Assembly: GCA_021822605.1 (NCBI GenBank)
Contig: JAKAQL010000010.1
Location: 1 to 58,688, forward strand
Direction of reading: 5' to 3'
DNA: 58,688 bases
Origin: Actinomycetes bacterium
GTDB taxonomy: Bacteria; Actinomycetota; Acidimicrobiia; Acidimicrobiales; Acidimicrobiaceae
A program made the translations under genes and the position numbers. Of this stretch, positions 44,774-54,408 are shown piece after piece. The stretch's first letter is position 1. Each line of letters begins with the position of its first letter. The notes beneath the pieces were generated by a model. It was not told where the DNA came from. It was given only the letters and a program-made list of their open reading frames with translations, and did no database searches.

Positions 44774-46396
44774 GTGGCGATCGCAGACCGGCTGTTGACG
44801 TTGGTGCACACCACTGCCCAGGATGTTTTTGCGGCGTTACGGGCTAATCCGACGCCGTTGCAAGCAGTTGTGGTTGAAGAGCCATCGATCGCTGATCATG
44901 GTGACTACGCCACCAATGCAGCGATGGTGCTCGCAAAGGAACTGGGGGCACCGCCACGCGTGATCGCTGAGCAACTTGCGGAGGGACTACGCGCTGATGC
45001 AATGGTTGACAGAGTCACCATTGCTGGCCCTGGCTTCTTGAACTTTTGGATCGCGCCTGACGCGCTGGCACGCGAACTAGTGACACTCCTTGACCGAGGG
45101 GTGGAGTATTTTCGTCCTGATATCGGTCACGGCGCTACCGTGCAGGTCGAGTTTGTGTCAGCAAATCCGACTGGCCCTTTGCATGTTGGCAACGGTTGGC
45201 TTGCGACCTATGGCGATGCGCTGAGTCGACTGCTCGAATTCGTGAACTACCGGGTAACCCGCGAGTATTACGTGAATGATACTGGGGGACAGATTCGACA
45301 GCTTGGCGCCTCCATTATCGCGGTCCGCAGCGGAGCTGAGGTCCCCGAGGGTGGCTACAGGGGCGAGTACATCTCCGATCTCGCGCTTCGTTATCATGGC
45401 TCAGACGATGTCGTTGAGGCCGGCAGCTGGGCGGTACCGATCATCTTGGAGTTGATTCGCGCGACGCTTGTATCGCTCGGCATTGAGATGGATAGCTGGT
45501 TTTCGCAGGCTTCGATCGAGGAGTCGGGTGATGTCGCCTTGGTGGTGGCCAGACTGGATGCAACAGGAGCGACCTATCAGCGCGACGGCGCCCTCTGGTT
45601 TGCCTCTGAACGGTTTGGTGATAGTCGCGACCGCGTGATGCGCAAGTCCAACGGTGACTTCACGTACCTTGCCGGAGATATCGCCTATCACTACAACAAA
45701 CTTGTTATCCGGTCGTTTTCACTGGTGATCGATGTGTTAGGGGCAGATCACCATGGTCAGGTAGCCTCCATGATGGCTGCGATTCGAGCTCTGGGTATCG
45801 ACGAGCATCGACTAGAGATCAAGCTTGGTCAAATGGTCTCCCTACTTGAACAGGGTCAAGCGGTGAAGTTCTCCAAGCGGGCAGGAACTGCGATTCCACT
45901 CGACTGGTTGATTCAGGAGTTGGGCCGTGACGCAACCCGCCTCCTGATATTGTCCAGTTCGATCGATCGCGCTTCTCAGATCGACCTAGTACAGGCGAAG
46001 GCACAATCCATGGAGAACCCGGTCTACTACGTTCAATACGCCTACGCTCGCATCGCAGCATTGCTCCGCAATGTAGCGAGTCGCCAGATACGTGTCGAAG
46101 TGGGTTCATCCGACGCGCTGGCGGGTCTCAACCATCCACGAGAGTTGGCACTGATGAAGGACCTCTTGCGGTTGGAATCGGTGATCGTGCGCGCCGTAGA
46201 GGAGCGGGCGCCTCACAAAATTGTTGGATGGTTGATGCAGATGGCCTCCGACTTTCACGGGTTTTATCATGACTGTCCAGTGATCACCGCTGAGCCATCT
46301 GTGCGCGATGCAAGGTTGACGCTGGCAAGGGCGGCACAACTTGCACTAGGCGTAGCCCTTGATCTGCTCGGGGTCACGCCCCCTGAGGAGATGTGA
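44774..46396 (+). CDS. argS: Arginyl-tRNA synthetase
   Basis: A 540-residue class I synthetase that charges tRNA-Arg. The N-terminal Add-1 domain (about 1-110) is followed by VEFVSANPTGPLHVGNGW, the HIGH motif being HVGN, EYYVNDTGGQ near 160, and the KFSKRAGTAIPLDWL region near 370 in place of KMSKS. The C-terminal anticodon-binding domain includes NPVYYVQYAYARIAAL and ends DLLGVTPPEEM. GTG start with AGGAG 6 bases upstream. It leads the lysA-hom-thrC unit. Confidence 0.97.
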   Translation: MAIADRLLTLVHTTAQDVFAALRANPTPLQAVVVEEPSIADHGDYATNAAMVLAKELGAPPRVIAEQLAEGLRADAMVDRVTIAGPGFLNFWIAPDALARELVTLLDRGVEYFRPDIGHGATVQVEFVSANPTGPLHVGNGWLATYGDALSRLLEFVNYRVTREYYVNDTGGQIRQLGASIIAVRSGAEVPEGGYRGEYISDLALRYHGSDDVVEAGSWAVPIILELIRATLVSLGIEMDSWFSQASIEESGDVALVVARLDATGATYQRDGALWFASERFGDSRDRVMRKSNGDFTYLAGDIAYHYNKLVIRSFSLVIDVLGADHHGQVASMMAAIRALGIDEHRLEIKLGQMVSLLEQGQAVKFSKRAGTAIPLDWLIQELGRDATRLLILSSSIDRASQIDLVQAKAQSMENPVYYVQYAYARIAALLRNVASRQIRVEVGSSDALAGLNHPRELALMKDLLRLESVIVRAVEERAPHKIVGWLMQMASDFHGFYHDCPVITAEPSVRDARLTLARAAQLALGVALDLLGVTPPEEM

Positions 46397-46397
46397 G

Positions 46398-47678
46398 TTG
46401 GCCGATCTAGGGGCCCTGCCTGAACATCTCGCTCCACTCACTGCCGTAGTCGATCATGTTGGCGAGCTCTCTGTTGGTGGCCTCGCTGTCAGTGAGCTCG
46501 TCAGGCGTTTTGGGACTCCGCTGTTTATCTATGATGAGGAACACCTACGAAGCCGGATGAAGGAGGCCGTCAATGGCTTCGGTCGAGGACAGGTCATCTA
46601 CGCTTCCAAGGCGTTCCCGACGATTGCCATGGCGAAGATCGTCAGCGAAGAAGGGTTGTGGTGGGATGCGGCTTCTCTCGGAGAGATGCAGGCAGGCTTG
46701 CTCGGTGGTATCGAACCCGCACGTATGGTGTTGCATGGCAACAACAAGTCGATTGAGGAGTTGAGAAGTGCTATCGAGAATAAGGTCGGCAGGGTAGTCG
46801 TAGATTCATTTGATGAGCTCGATCGGCTCGAGCGTATTGTTGATGATGTGATTCAGGTATGGGTTCGGGTCACCCCGGGCATCGAGGCTCACACCCATGC
46901 GTATGTACGCACAGGGCAGCAGGACTCCAAGTTTGGCTTCAATCTCGCCAATGGAGATGCCGAGCGGGCGATTGCGAGGGTGGAGGCGAGTTCGCATCTC
47001 ATTCTGTCCGGCCTGCATTGCCACATCGGGTCGCAGGTCTTCGCATTGGAATCCTTTCGCGAGGCGATTGCGATCATGGCCCAACTCGTACAGGATAACG
47101 ATCTAGCGGAGCTCTGCGTTGGCGGTGGGTTTGGGGTCGCGTATCTGCGTGATGAGCGCGTACCCTCGCTTGGGGATTGGATGAGTTGGCTTCGTCAGAC
47201 ACTTGCGTCACACGGCCTTGCTGAGGAACGAACCTTTGTCGAGCCAGGACGTGCAATTGCTGCCACGGCTGCGGTTACCATCTACACCGTTGGAGTCATC
47301 AAGGAGATACCGGGCGTGCGCACGTATGTGGCGGTCGACGGAGGCATGAGCGACAATCCTCGCCCCGTCCTCTACGGGAGTGGTTACGAGGCATATGTGC
47401 CGTCGCGACTGTTTGACGTGCATGATACCAAGGTAGCCCTTGTCGGTAAACACTGCGAATCAGGTGATGTGCTCGTTCGCGAAGCTTGCTTACCTTCGGA
47501 TTTGCGTGTTGGTGAACTCGTCATGACTCCGGTCACAGGCGCCTATGGGTGGGCGATGGGGTCGAACTATAACAAGCTTCCTCGTCCGGCCGTTGTTGGA
47601 GTTCGGCGGGGGCAAGCGCGATTGATGGTTCGAAGAGAATCGATCGATGATCTCTTCCATTTGGAGCTGGGTCTATGA
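46398..47678 (+). CDS. lysA: Diaminopimelate decarboxylase
   Basis: A 426-residue PLP enzyme that decarboxylates meso-diaminopimelate to lysine. The PLP lysine is in IYASKAFPT near residue 65; SGLHCHIGSQV near 200, VGGGFGVAY near 240, EPGRAI near 285 and KHCESGDVL near 355 are the conserved barrel motifs, with YGWAMGSNYN near the end. The TTG at 46398 has GAGGAG 7 bases upstream and starts one base after the argS stop. It overlaps hom by ATGA. Confidence 0.96.
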   Translation: MADLGALPEHLAPLTAVVDHVGELSVGGLAVSELVRRFGTPLFIYDEEHLRSRMKEAVNGFGRGQVIYASKAFPTIAMAKIVSEEGLWWDAASLGEMQAGLLGGIEPARMVLHGNNKSIEELRSAIENKVGRVVVDSFDELDRLERIVDDVIQVWVRVTPGIEAHTHAYVRTGQQDSKFGFNLANGDAERAIARVEASSHLILSGLHCHIGSQVFALESFREAIAIMAQLVQDNDLAELCVGGGFGVAYLRDERVPSLGDWMSWLRQTLASHGLAEERTFVEPGRAIAATAAVTIYTVGVIKEIPGVRTYVAVDGGMSDNPRPVLYGSGYEAYVPSRLFDVHDTKVALVGKHCESGDVLVREACLPSDLRVGELVMTPVTGAYGWAMGSNYNKLPRPAVVGVRRGQARLMVRRESIDDLFHLELGL

Positions 47679-48955
47679 AAATTGGTCTTTTGGGTTGCGG
47701 AACGGTGGGCAGTGCACTCGTCTCGTTGCTTGACCAGGAGGGAGAACGTCTCGCATACCTGTTGGGCGAGCCGCTTGAACTCGGAAGAATTCTGGTTCGT
47801 GATCCAGAAAAGGAACGAAGTTGGCCGATCCCAGCGAGCTTGCTGACAACCCAGCTGTCGGATGTGATCGACGATGCTGAGATTGGGCTAGTCGTAGAGC
47901 TTCTCGGGCCGGGTGAGTTCGCGCTTGCGGCAATTCGAGCCGCGCTGAGAGCGGAGAAATCGGTGGTGACTGCCAACAAAGAGATCCTCAGTACCCACTT
48001 TCCTGAGCTTGAACTCGCCGCTGAGGCGGCAAATCGAGACATTTTCTTTGAAGCAGCGGTCGCTGGAGGTATACCGCTGATTCGGGCCTTGCGTGTCTCG
48101 CTCTTTGGAGAACGGCTCTCAAGGATTGTAGGTATCGTAAATGGAACCACCAACTACATTCTGACCAAGATGCAGGAGGAACACCTCAGCCTAGAGGTCG
48201 CGCTCGGGGAGGCCCAACAGCTGGGTTATGCTGAGGCAGATCCTTCAGGAGATCTGTCTGGCAGGGACGCGGCCTCCAAGCTCGCTATCATTGCCAGCAT
48301 TGCTTTCGGAAGCCACGTTGACGTGGAGGATGTGAAGGTGGATGGGATATGGGGAGTCACTCCATCAGATGTTGATTTTGCAGCGCGAAGCGGAGGGGTC
48401 ATCAAACTGCTTGCGCAGGCAGAGCGGGACGCCGATATCCCTGACGCTCCGATTCGCGTAGAAGTGTTTCCAGCAATTGTAATGTCGACACATCCACTCG
48501 CAAGCGTCCGTGGCTCATTTAACGCCGTCTTTGTGGAGGGGTCGGCGGTTGGCCAGCTCATGTTCTCTGGTCCTGGCGCGGGCGGCCTGCCAACGGCATC
48601 GGCGGTTTTGGCTGATGTCATTGATGCGGTCAAAAACCTGCGTAATTCGACGAGGGCACCTATGCGGGTAACGGAGGGCACTCATTTTGTCGACGACTCT
48701 ACCGTTGAAGCGGTCTTCGCGCTCTCCATGGAGGTAGTAGATGCCCCCGGGGTCCTTGCGCAGGTGAGCGAAGTATTTGGTCAGCATGGTGTCTCGATCG
48801 CCCGCATGGAACAGGATGAGCTCGGCGCTGAACTGGCACACTTGGTCTTTCTCACCCATCGAACCAGGCTGTCAGCCATGAAGGCGACGATTGCTGGATT
48901 GGCAGGACTTGACGTAATCGCGCGCTTACACCAGATTTTGCGCGTCCTGGAGTGA
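47675..48955 (+). CDS. hom: Homoserine dehydrogenase
   Basis: A 426-residue enzyme reducing aspartate semialdehyde to homoserine. The nucleotide fold is [17 protein letters not shown], then [10 protein letters not shown] near 105, the catalytic region [14 protein letters not shown] near 155-168 and [21 protein letters not shown] near 190. Residues about 345-426 form a C-terminal ACT domain ([20 protein letters not shown]), the usual site of threonine feedback inhibition. It overlaps lysA and thrC reading runs on 11 bases later. Confidence 0.97.
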   Translation: MKIGLLGCGTVGSALVSLLDQEGERLAYLLGEPLELGRILVRDPEKERSWPIPASLLTTQLSDVIDDAEIGLVVELLGPGEFALAAIRAALRAEKSVVTANKEILSTHFPELELAAEAANRDIFFEAAVAGGIPLIRALRVSLFGERLSRIVGIVNGTTNYILTKMQEEHLSLEVALGEAQQLGYAEADPSGDLSGRDAASKLAIIASIAFGSHVDVEDVKVDGIWGVTPSDVDFAARSGGVIKLLAQAERDADIPDAPIRVEVFPAIVMSTHPLASVRGSFNAVFVEGSAVGQLMFSGPGAGGLPTASAVLADVIDAVKNLRNSTRAPMRVTEGTHFVDDSTVEAVFALSMEVVDAPGVLAQVSEVFGQHGVSIARMEQDELGAELAHLVFLTHRTRLSAMKATIAGLAGLDVIARLHQILRVLE

Positions 48956-48966
48956 GAGGTGAAGCA

Positions 48967-50013
48967 GTGAGAAAAGAGACGTGGCCGGGAGTAATCGAGC
49001 GATATCGCGCTTTTTTGCCAGTCGATGCGGCGATGCCAATCGTGAGCCTTGGCGAGGGAGGGACTCCGTTGCGCCACGCGCCACGACTGTCCAGTCGAGT
49101 TGGAGCGGATGTATATCTCAAACTGGAGGGGTCGAATCCGACTGGGTCCTTCAAGGATCGTGGCATGACCATGGCTGTTTCGCAGGCGGTAGCACAGGGG
49201 AGTCGTACCATTATCTGCGCGTCCACAGGGAATACTTCGGCGAGTGCGGCTGCCTATGCGGCCGCTGCTGGGATCGATGCGGTGGTGCTCATACCATCGG
49301 GACATATCGCGCTTGGCAAGCTCGCGCAGGCGCTTGTGTATGGAGCGCGGGTCATACAGATCGATGGTAATTTTGACGAGGGTCTTCACCTTGTTCGCAC
49401 CCTCGCAGAATCATATCCGTTGACCATCGTCAACTCTATTAACCCCTATCGTCTTCAAGGACAGAAAACGGGAGCCTTCGAGGTGATTGACGAGCTTGGG
49501 TTTGCCCCTGATGCCCAGTTCATCCCAGTCGGCAATGCTGGCAACATCAGTGCTTATTGGCTTGGCTATCGCGAGTACTACGAGGCAGGTTTCGCGCAAC
49601 AACTGCCAAAAATGTATGGCGTGCAAGCGGCTGGTGCTGCGCCCATTGTCACTGGTGCGGTCGTGCCACAACCTGAGACGGTTGCGACTGCCATCCGAAT
49701 TGGCAACCCGGCGAGCTGGTCTCTCGCATTAGCTGCGCGTGATGAGTCAGGGGGAGCAATTACAGCTGTGAGCGACGAGGAGATTCTGCAAGCCTATATA
49801 CTGTTAGCGAGAGAAGAGGCAGTATTCTGTGAACCAGCCTCAGCAGCGTCAGTTGCTGGACTTCTCAAAACCCCGGTTTCTCCTGGTTCATCAATTGTCT
49901 GTGTGCTGACCGGAAATGGGTTAAAGGATCCAGATACTGCGGTATCCCAGGTGCAGGTCCCAAAGGTAGTGGGTACGTCAATGAAAGAAGTGGCAGAGGC
50001 GATTGGTCTGTGA
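48967..50013 (+). CDS. thrC: Threonine synthase
   Basis: A 348-residue PLP enzyme that converts O-phosphohomoserine to threonine. [14 protein letters not shown] at the start and LGEGGTPL near residue 27, the PLP lysine in [11 protein letters not shown] near 60, [15 protein letters not shown] near 86 and the phosphate loop [13 protein letters not shown] near 182 are typical of the short actinobacterial form. GTG at 48967 (GAGG 7 bases upstream) is preferred; GTG at 48952, overlapping the hom stop, would add five residues. No thrB follows. Confidence 0.96.
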   Translation: MRKETWPGVIERYRAFLPVDAAMPIVSLGEGGTPLRHAPRLSSRVGADVYLKLEGSNPTGSFKDRGMTMAVSQAVAQGSRTIICASTGNTSASAAAYAAAAGIDAVVLIPSGHIALGKLAQALVYGARVIQIDGNFDEGLHLVRTLAESYPLTIVNSINPYRLQGQKTGAFEVIDELGFAPDAQFIPVGNAGNISAYWLGYREYYEAGFAQQLPKMYGVQAAGAAPIVTGAVVPQPETVATAIRIGNPASWSLALAARDESGGAITAVSDEEILQAYILLAREEAVFCEPASAASVAGLLKTPVSPGSSIVCVLTGNGLKDPDTAVSQVQVPKVVGTSMKEVAEAIGL

Positions 50014-50087
50014 TTTTGAGGATCATGATTTGATGGGCGCCGCGTTGCTCAATTCGCCAAATTGCTTGGCAAAGAAGGGAAAAAACT

Positions 50088-51812
50088 ATGGACGTATCGT
50101 CTGGTACGCTTGAGTCACTTGACAAAGAAGCGCTGATAGGCCTAGCTCGTCAGCTTGATCTGAAAGTCTCTAGCCGGTTGAGGAAGGCAGACCTGATCTC
50201 GATGATCGAGAGTCGCGGGTCAGGCGATGGAGAGCGTAGGACGGCAACTGAGCGACCTAGCGTTGGGTCGCTTGGTCAGGAGCAAGAGCGCCCCAACACT
50301 AATGGTTCCGGCACGGCGGGATCGAATACCAATGGTTCCGGCACCGCGGGATCGAATACCAATGGATCCGCGCCCGGTAGTGCCCACCACCGTGAGGCAA
50401 CGCAAGTGAGGGGCAACGACGATGGTCGAGCTCTCAACGGGACTGGCGAGTCAAAACGCGGTGAGGGTACCCGCGGTGGACTTGCGACCCTGATTCCACC
50501 CATTACGGTCAATCCCACAGAGCGTACGAATGTACCGCAAGTAGATGAACCCCAGGCTCCTTCTTCGGCTCGCGGAGAGGACGGAACTTCGCGTCGTTCG
50601 CGGCGCAACAGGCGAGGAAAAGACAGAACAGATCGCCCAGAGAATGCCGAAAGATCGGAGAATCAACAAACGATAGAGCTTGTTACCGTCTCTGGCGTGC
50701 TCGATCTACGCGATGATGGCTATGGCTTTCTCCGAACAAAAGGGTATCTGTCGTCTAAAGAGGATGTATATGTCCCTGCAGCGTTGGCACGCAGAATGAG
50801 TCTACGCCGCGGAGACATCGTCGTCGGTGGAGCCCGACCTGCCGGGTCGACGGAGAAATATCCGGCGCTATCGAGGGTCGACACCGTTACCGGTCTCGAC
50901 CCAGAGACGGCAAAGGCACGCCGCCGTTTCGAAGATCTCACGCCATTGTTCCCGAACGAACGTCTCACGCTAGAGACAAGTGCTGACCCAACGAATATCA
51001 CGCCAAGAATCATTGATCTCATCGCACCGATTGGTAAGGGACAGCGTGGGTTGATCGTATCGCCTCCCAAGGCTGGCAAGACCACCATCATGAAAGAGAT
51101 TGCGAATGCAATCGAACGAAACAATCCGGATGTTGCACTCATTGTCCTTCTCGTGGATGAGCGCCCTGAAGAGGTCACCGATTTTCGTCGTTCGGTGAAG
51201 GGCGAGGTGATCGCCTCGACTTTTGATCGTCCTGCAGAGGAGCACACGCAGGTAGCTGAACTCACGATCGAACGCGCGAAGCGCATGGTGGAGATGGGTC
51301 GTGATGTGGTGGTCATCCTTGATGGCATTACTCGCCTCGCCCGTGCCTACAACCTGGCCCAACCTGCTAGTGGAAGAATTATGTCGGGTGGTATCGACTC
51401 TGGGGCACTTTATCCTCCAAAGAAGTTCTTCGGTGCGGCACGCAACATTGAAGAGGGGGGGTCGCTCACTATCCTCGCTACCGCTCTCGTGGAGAATGGC
51501 TCCAAAATGGATGAGGTGATCTTTGAAGAGGTGAAGGGAACTGGCAACATGGAGTTGAAACTCGACCGTAGGCTTTCAGAGCGCCGACTCTATCCTGCGG
51601 TTGATGTCAACGGATCTTCAACGCGTCACGAAGAGTTGCTCTTCTCGCGCGATCACCTCAACCAGATCTGGAAGCTGCGCAGGGTCTTGAATGCTATTAC
51701 CCAGGACGGCACAGCCGCCGCAGGACTTGAGTTGTTGCTCGACAAGGTTCGCAGCACCCGTTCGAACAGCGAATTCTTAGCGGAGATAGCTCGAAGTTCG
51801 GGGATGCAATAG
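50088..51812 (+). CDS. rho: Transcription termination factor Rho
   Basis: A 574-residue hexameric RNA helicase ending unneeded transcription. An N-terminal SAP-like Rho_N segment (1-45, [15 protein letters not shown]) is followed by a disordered insert of about 140 residues rich in Asn, Gly, Ser and Arg, including two and a half copies of [10 protein letters not shown] and basic [11 protein letters not shown]. The RNA-binding domain is [17 protein letters not shown] near 205, and the ATPase has [15 protein letters not shown] near 325, [12 protein letters not shown] near 355 and [15 protein letters not shown] near 405. Such long N-terminal inserts are usual in actinobacterial Rho. A small hairpin, GCCAA-N5-TTGGC (50058-50072), lies in its leader. 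Confidence 0.97.
   Translation: MDVSSGTLESLDKEALIGLARQLDLKVSSRLRKADLISMIESRGSGDGERRTATERPSVGSLGQEQERPNTNGSGTAGSNTNGSGTAGSNTNGSAPGSAHHREATQVRGNDDGRALNGTGESKRGEGTRGGLATLIPPITVNPTERTNVPQVDEPQAPSSARGEDGTSRRSRRNRRGKDRTDRPENAERSENQQTIELVTVSGVLDLRDDGYGFLRTKGYLSSKEDVYVPAALARRMSLRRGDIVVGGARPAGSTEKYPALSRVDTVTGLDPETAKARRRFEDLTPLFPNERLTLETSADPTNITPRIIDLIAPIGKGQRGLIVSPPKAGKTTIMKEIANAIERNNPDVALIVLLVDERPEEVTDFRRSVKGEVIASTFDRPAEEHTQVAELTIERAKRMVEMGRDVVVILDGITRLARAYNLAQPASGRIMSGGIDSGALYPPKKFFGAARNIEEGGSLTILATALVENGSKMDEVIFEEVKGTGNMELKLDRRLSERRLYPAVDVNGSSTRHEELLFSRDHLNQIWKLRRVLNAITQDGTAAAGLELLLDKVRSTRSNSEFLAEIARSSGMQ
50295..50370 (+). repeat. 30-bp in-frame tandem repeat inside rho
   Basis: Two 30-bp units (50295-50324 and 50325-50354) and about 16 bases of a third encode [10 protein letters not shown]-type repeats in the disordered Rho linker. 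The units are nearly identical at DNA level, differing at a few positions mostly in the first copy, so the expansion is recent or actively maintained and could vary in copy number between strains. Confidence 0.92.
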
Positions 51813-52124
51813 GGGAGCCTTACGATAACGGGCTAGCCGTGTATGGCGCGCTATGCTGGATCGCGGAGTTTGGAGCAGTCTTGTGCTCGCTGTGCTGGGA
51901 TCTTGGAGAGTATTGAGGTTCTCGGTGGCTGCCAAGCTTAACTGATGCCTCGGATTTCGGGTAGTTGGTTTGGCATGTCGGAGGTCGCGTTGCGAGAGAC
52001 ACAAGCTTGGTCGGTTCACTCCCGGCCGTGAGGATGCCGGGCTCGATAGCTGTTGTGGTCCGAATGGAGAGGTGTTCGTTTTCTGCGGGCACCAAGAGAA
52101 GGATAGGATAGAGAAGAGAGAAGT
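51813..52124. other. 312-bp gap between rho and rpmE
   Basis: I see no gene, RNA or strong terminator. A ribosome site for rpmE (AGAGAAGAGAG) is at its end. A leader structure for L31 control is possible but nothing specific can be recognised. Confidence 0.45.
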
Positions 52125-52343
52125 ATGAAGAAGGATATTCATCCAGAGTACGTGGTTGCGACGGTGCACTGTTCCTGCGGTAACACCTTTGTAACTCGTT
52201 CAACCAAGGCTGATCTCCACATCGAGTTGTGTAACGAGTGCCACCCATTTTACACTGGCCGTCAGAAGTTGGTGGATACCGGAGGCCGCGTTGAGCGCTT
52301 TCAGCGCCGATATGGTGATCGATCCAAGAATCGAGCACAATAG
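52125..52343 (+). CDS. rpmE: 50S ribosomal protein L31, zinc type
   Basis: A 72-residue L31 that begins MKKDIHPEY. The zinc ligands Cys16, Cys18, Cys36 and Cys39 (CSC and CNEC) are all present, so this is the C+ form rather than the zinc-free YkgM-like paralogue. [20 protein letters not shown] is the family C-terminal signature. It precedes the unknown gene by 15 bases in the rpmE-X-prfA-prmC-tsaC unit. Confidence 0.98.
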   Translation: MKKDIHPEYVVATVHCSCGNTFVTRSTKADLHIELCNECHPFYTGRQKLVDTGGRVERFQRRYGDRSKNRAQ

Positions 52344-52358
52344 CTCGAGGCTCAAACC

Positions 52359-53339
52359 TTGGATGTACGAGGATTGTGGCCCAGCGCACCCTTCCGGGAT
52401 CTCTTCGGCCCAGTGCGTGAGGTGCATGAGCTAAGAGATGGCTGGCAGGTTGGTGTCACGTCTGATGCAGTGATCACCTGGCCAGTGCCAGCCGTTGGGT
52501 CGCTCTTGCCCTCCGTGGAGGCGATCCTTGGTCAGGTGATGATTTGTCGTCGCCGGTTCGCGGATTTGCCCTGTAAGGTTGTCCTTCCGTCTCATGCTAG
52601 CAGCCGCAACGACCAACGTTTGGTGACCGTTGAGGACTTTAATTCGGTGTTCGCGACTGCGGTGCCCGGTGTCGAGGTGCTCACAGCCGATCGGAGTCAG
52701 GTGCAGAGATTGCGAATCTCCCCTCCGCCGGCTGCAGTGGTCACCGAACTACTTCCTCCTTGGTTCAAAGCCTCGGTAGATCGAGTTTTTGGGAGCGTGG
52801 CCCGACCGGAGTTTGTCTGGTATCGCGGCTCGGTTTTCGCGGAGTATCTCGGTATTCCTGTGCTTGGAGTGGTTGACGAGTCGCTGGTCGCGGGTGTTGA
52901 CCCACGAGACCAGGCGATGGTCAAGGAAACGGCGATGCCTCCCGAGATGATTGAGTCGTTTGCGCGTGACGTTCTTGTGACGCTACTGGCCTCGCGTGAG
53001 CATCGCGAGGGTCGTTTTGATTTTTCCCGAATCGCGGTGGGTCGTTTGCTGCGTTCACGTTTTCGAGTTGACCATCCTGAGGTAGTGCCGATGGAGTTCG
53101 GTAAGGTTGGGCAAGCAAGGTCACGTGCGTATGCAAGAGAGGGTCATACCTTCTATGGTTTCGGCAGCGCGATCGACCTGTGGATCGTTGCCGAGGCGGC
53201 TGTCTTCTGGCAGTTGGTTAGTCAGGCGATCCAGATCACTTACGTTCTTGACGCGGAACCAGTGAAGGCGTTCGAGGAGCTGGCTAGGCTGGTAGGGATA
53301 CCCTATTCGATTGAGGTCAAGGAGCTTACCGGTGGCTGA
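52359..53339 (+). CDS. Conserved-looking protein of unknown function between rpmE and prfA
   Basis: A 326-residue soluble protein that I cannot place in a family. The N-terminal half has WPVPAVGSLLP, an RRRFADLPCKVVLPSH segment and a DRSQVQRLRI stretch; the C-terminal half contains GVDPRDQAMVKE and MPPEMIESFARDVLVTLLA, helix RIAVGRLLRSRFRVDHPEVVPME and an aromatic stretch HTFYGFGSAIDLWIVAEAAVFWQ. No membrane helices, signal peptide or nucleotide motif. It starts with TTG 15 bases after rpmE and its end overlaps the prfA start by 8 bases. Codon use and composition match the neighbours. In many actinobacteria this position is taken by a DUF1385 membrane protein, which this is not. Confidence 0.8.
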   Translation: MDVRGLWPSAPFRDLFGPVREVHELRDGWQVGVTSDAVITWPVPAVGSLLPSVEAILGQVMICRRRFADLPCKVVLPSHASSRNDQRLVTVEDFNSVFATAVPGVEVLTADRSQVQRLRISPPPAAVVTELLPPWFKASVDRVFGSVARPEFVWYRGSVFAEYLGIPVLGVVDESLVAGVDPRDQAMVKETAMPPEMIESFARDVLVTLLASREHREGRFDFSRIAVGRLLRSRFRVDHPEVVPMEFGKVGQARSRAYAREGHTFYGFGSAIDLWIVAEAAVFWQLVSQAIQITYVLDAEPVKAFEELARLVGIPYSIEVKELTGG

Positions 53340-54408
53340 TAGGCGTCTGGAAAAGTTTGAGCTCGAGTACCAGCGCAGTATCGAGGAGATGTCTGACCCG
53401 AAGCTGTTTCAGGATCAGCACCGAGCTCGTGAGGTCGCGCGGCGCCACAAAGCGCTTGAGGCGATTGTCGCAACCTTGCACGAGATTGACAAACTTCGGG
53501 ATGATCTGGCGGCAGCCTCAGAGCTCTATCAGGCTGCTCCTCCTGAGGAGCGGTCTCTTTGGGGAGACGAGATAGCAGCGCTCGAGTCGGCTCTTTCCAA
53601 GAAATCAGAGGAGCTTGAGATCCTTCTTTTGCCACAGGACCCCAACGATGGCCGTAACGTTATCCTTGAGATTCGCGGCGCCGAAGGCGGGGAGGAGGCT
53701 AACCTTTTCGCAAAGGATCTGACGGAGATGTACCAGCGATTTGGAGACAAGATGGGATGGCGGGTTGAGATGCTGGCCGCCGATCCATCTGAGCTTGGTG
53801 GTTATAATTTCGCGTCGCTCTTGGTCAAAGGGGATGACGCCTGGCGTCGTTTGAAGCATGAAGCCGGTCCCCATCGGGTCCAGCGAGTCCCAGTTACCGA
53901 GACGCAAGGGAGGGTGCATACCTCCTCGGCAACAGTAACGGTGTTGTCTGAGGCTGATGAGGTTGAGGTCCAGATCGATCCAAGTGATCTCCGGATCGAT
54001 GTCTACCGATCTACAGGCCCTGGCGGACAGTCTGTGAACACCACCGACTCAGCAGTCAGAATTACCCATATCCCAACCGGAATTGTTGTCGCGATGCAGG
54101 ATGAGAAGAGTCAAATACAGAACCGTGCCAAGGCGCTGCAGGTGTTGCGGGCACGACTACTCAAAGCCGAGCAGGACCGGGTCAATGAGGAGCTCTCCCG
54201 CACAAGGAAGTCTCAGGTTGGTGGTGGTGGACGCTCCGAGAAGATTCGCACCTACAACTTCAAGGAGAATCGGGTAACTGACCATCGGATCAAATTGACC
54301 CTGTATCGACTGGATCAAATTCTGATGGGTGACCTTCTTGAAATCTCTGATGCGTTGATTCAAGATGAACGAGCTACTCAGCTGCTCGATCAGGACGATG
54401 GTCGCTGA
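53332..54408 (+). CDS. prfA: Peptide chain release factor 1
   Basis: A 358-residue factor that reads UAA and UAG and releases the finished peptide. The N-terminal helical domain (1-100) precedes ILEIRGAEGGEEANLFA, the HRVQRVPVTETQGRVHTSSATV anticodon-mimic domain, and the catalytic STGPGGQSVN near residue 230, whose GGQ is the substrate for PrmC. GTG at 53332 has GGAG 7 bases upstream and overlaps the preceding gene by 8 bases. Confidence 0.98.
   Translation: MADRRLEKFELEYQRSIEEMSDPKLFQDQHRAREVARRHKALEAIVATLHEIDKLRDDLAAASELYQAAPPEERSLWGDEIAALESALSKKSEELEILLLPQDPNDGRNVILEIRGAEGGEEANLFAKDLTEMYQRFGDKMGWRVEMLAADPSELGGYNFASLLVKGDDAWRRLKHEAGPHRVQRVPVTETQGRVHTSSATVTVLSEADEVEVQIDPSDLRIDVYRSTGPGGQSVNTTDSAVRITHIPTGIVVAMQDEKSQIQNRAKALQVLRARLLKAEQDRVNEELSRTRKSQVGGGGRSEKIRTYNFKENRVTDHRIKLTLYRLDQILMGDLLEISDALIQDERATQLLDQDDGR

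Noticed and set aside
50720-51328. 202-codon frame antisense to rho
   Set aside because: It mirrors the highly conserved ATPase domain; the Ser/Arg-rich translation is typical of antisense noise.
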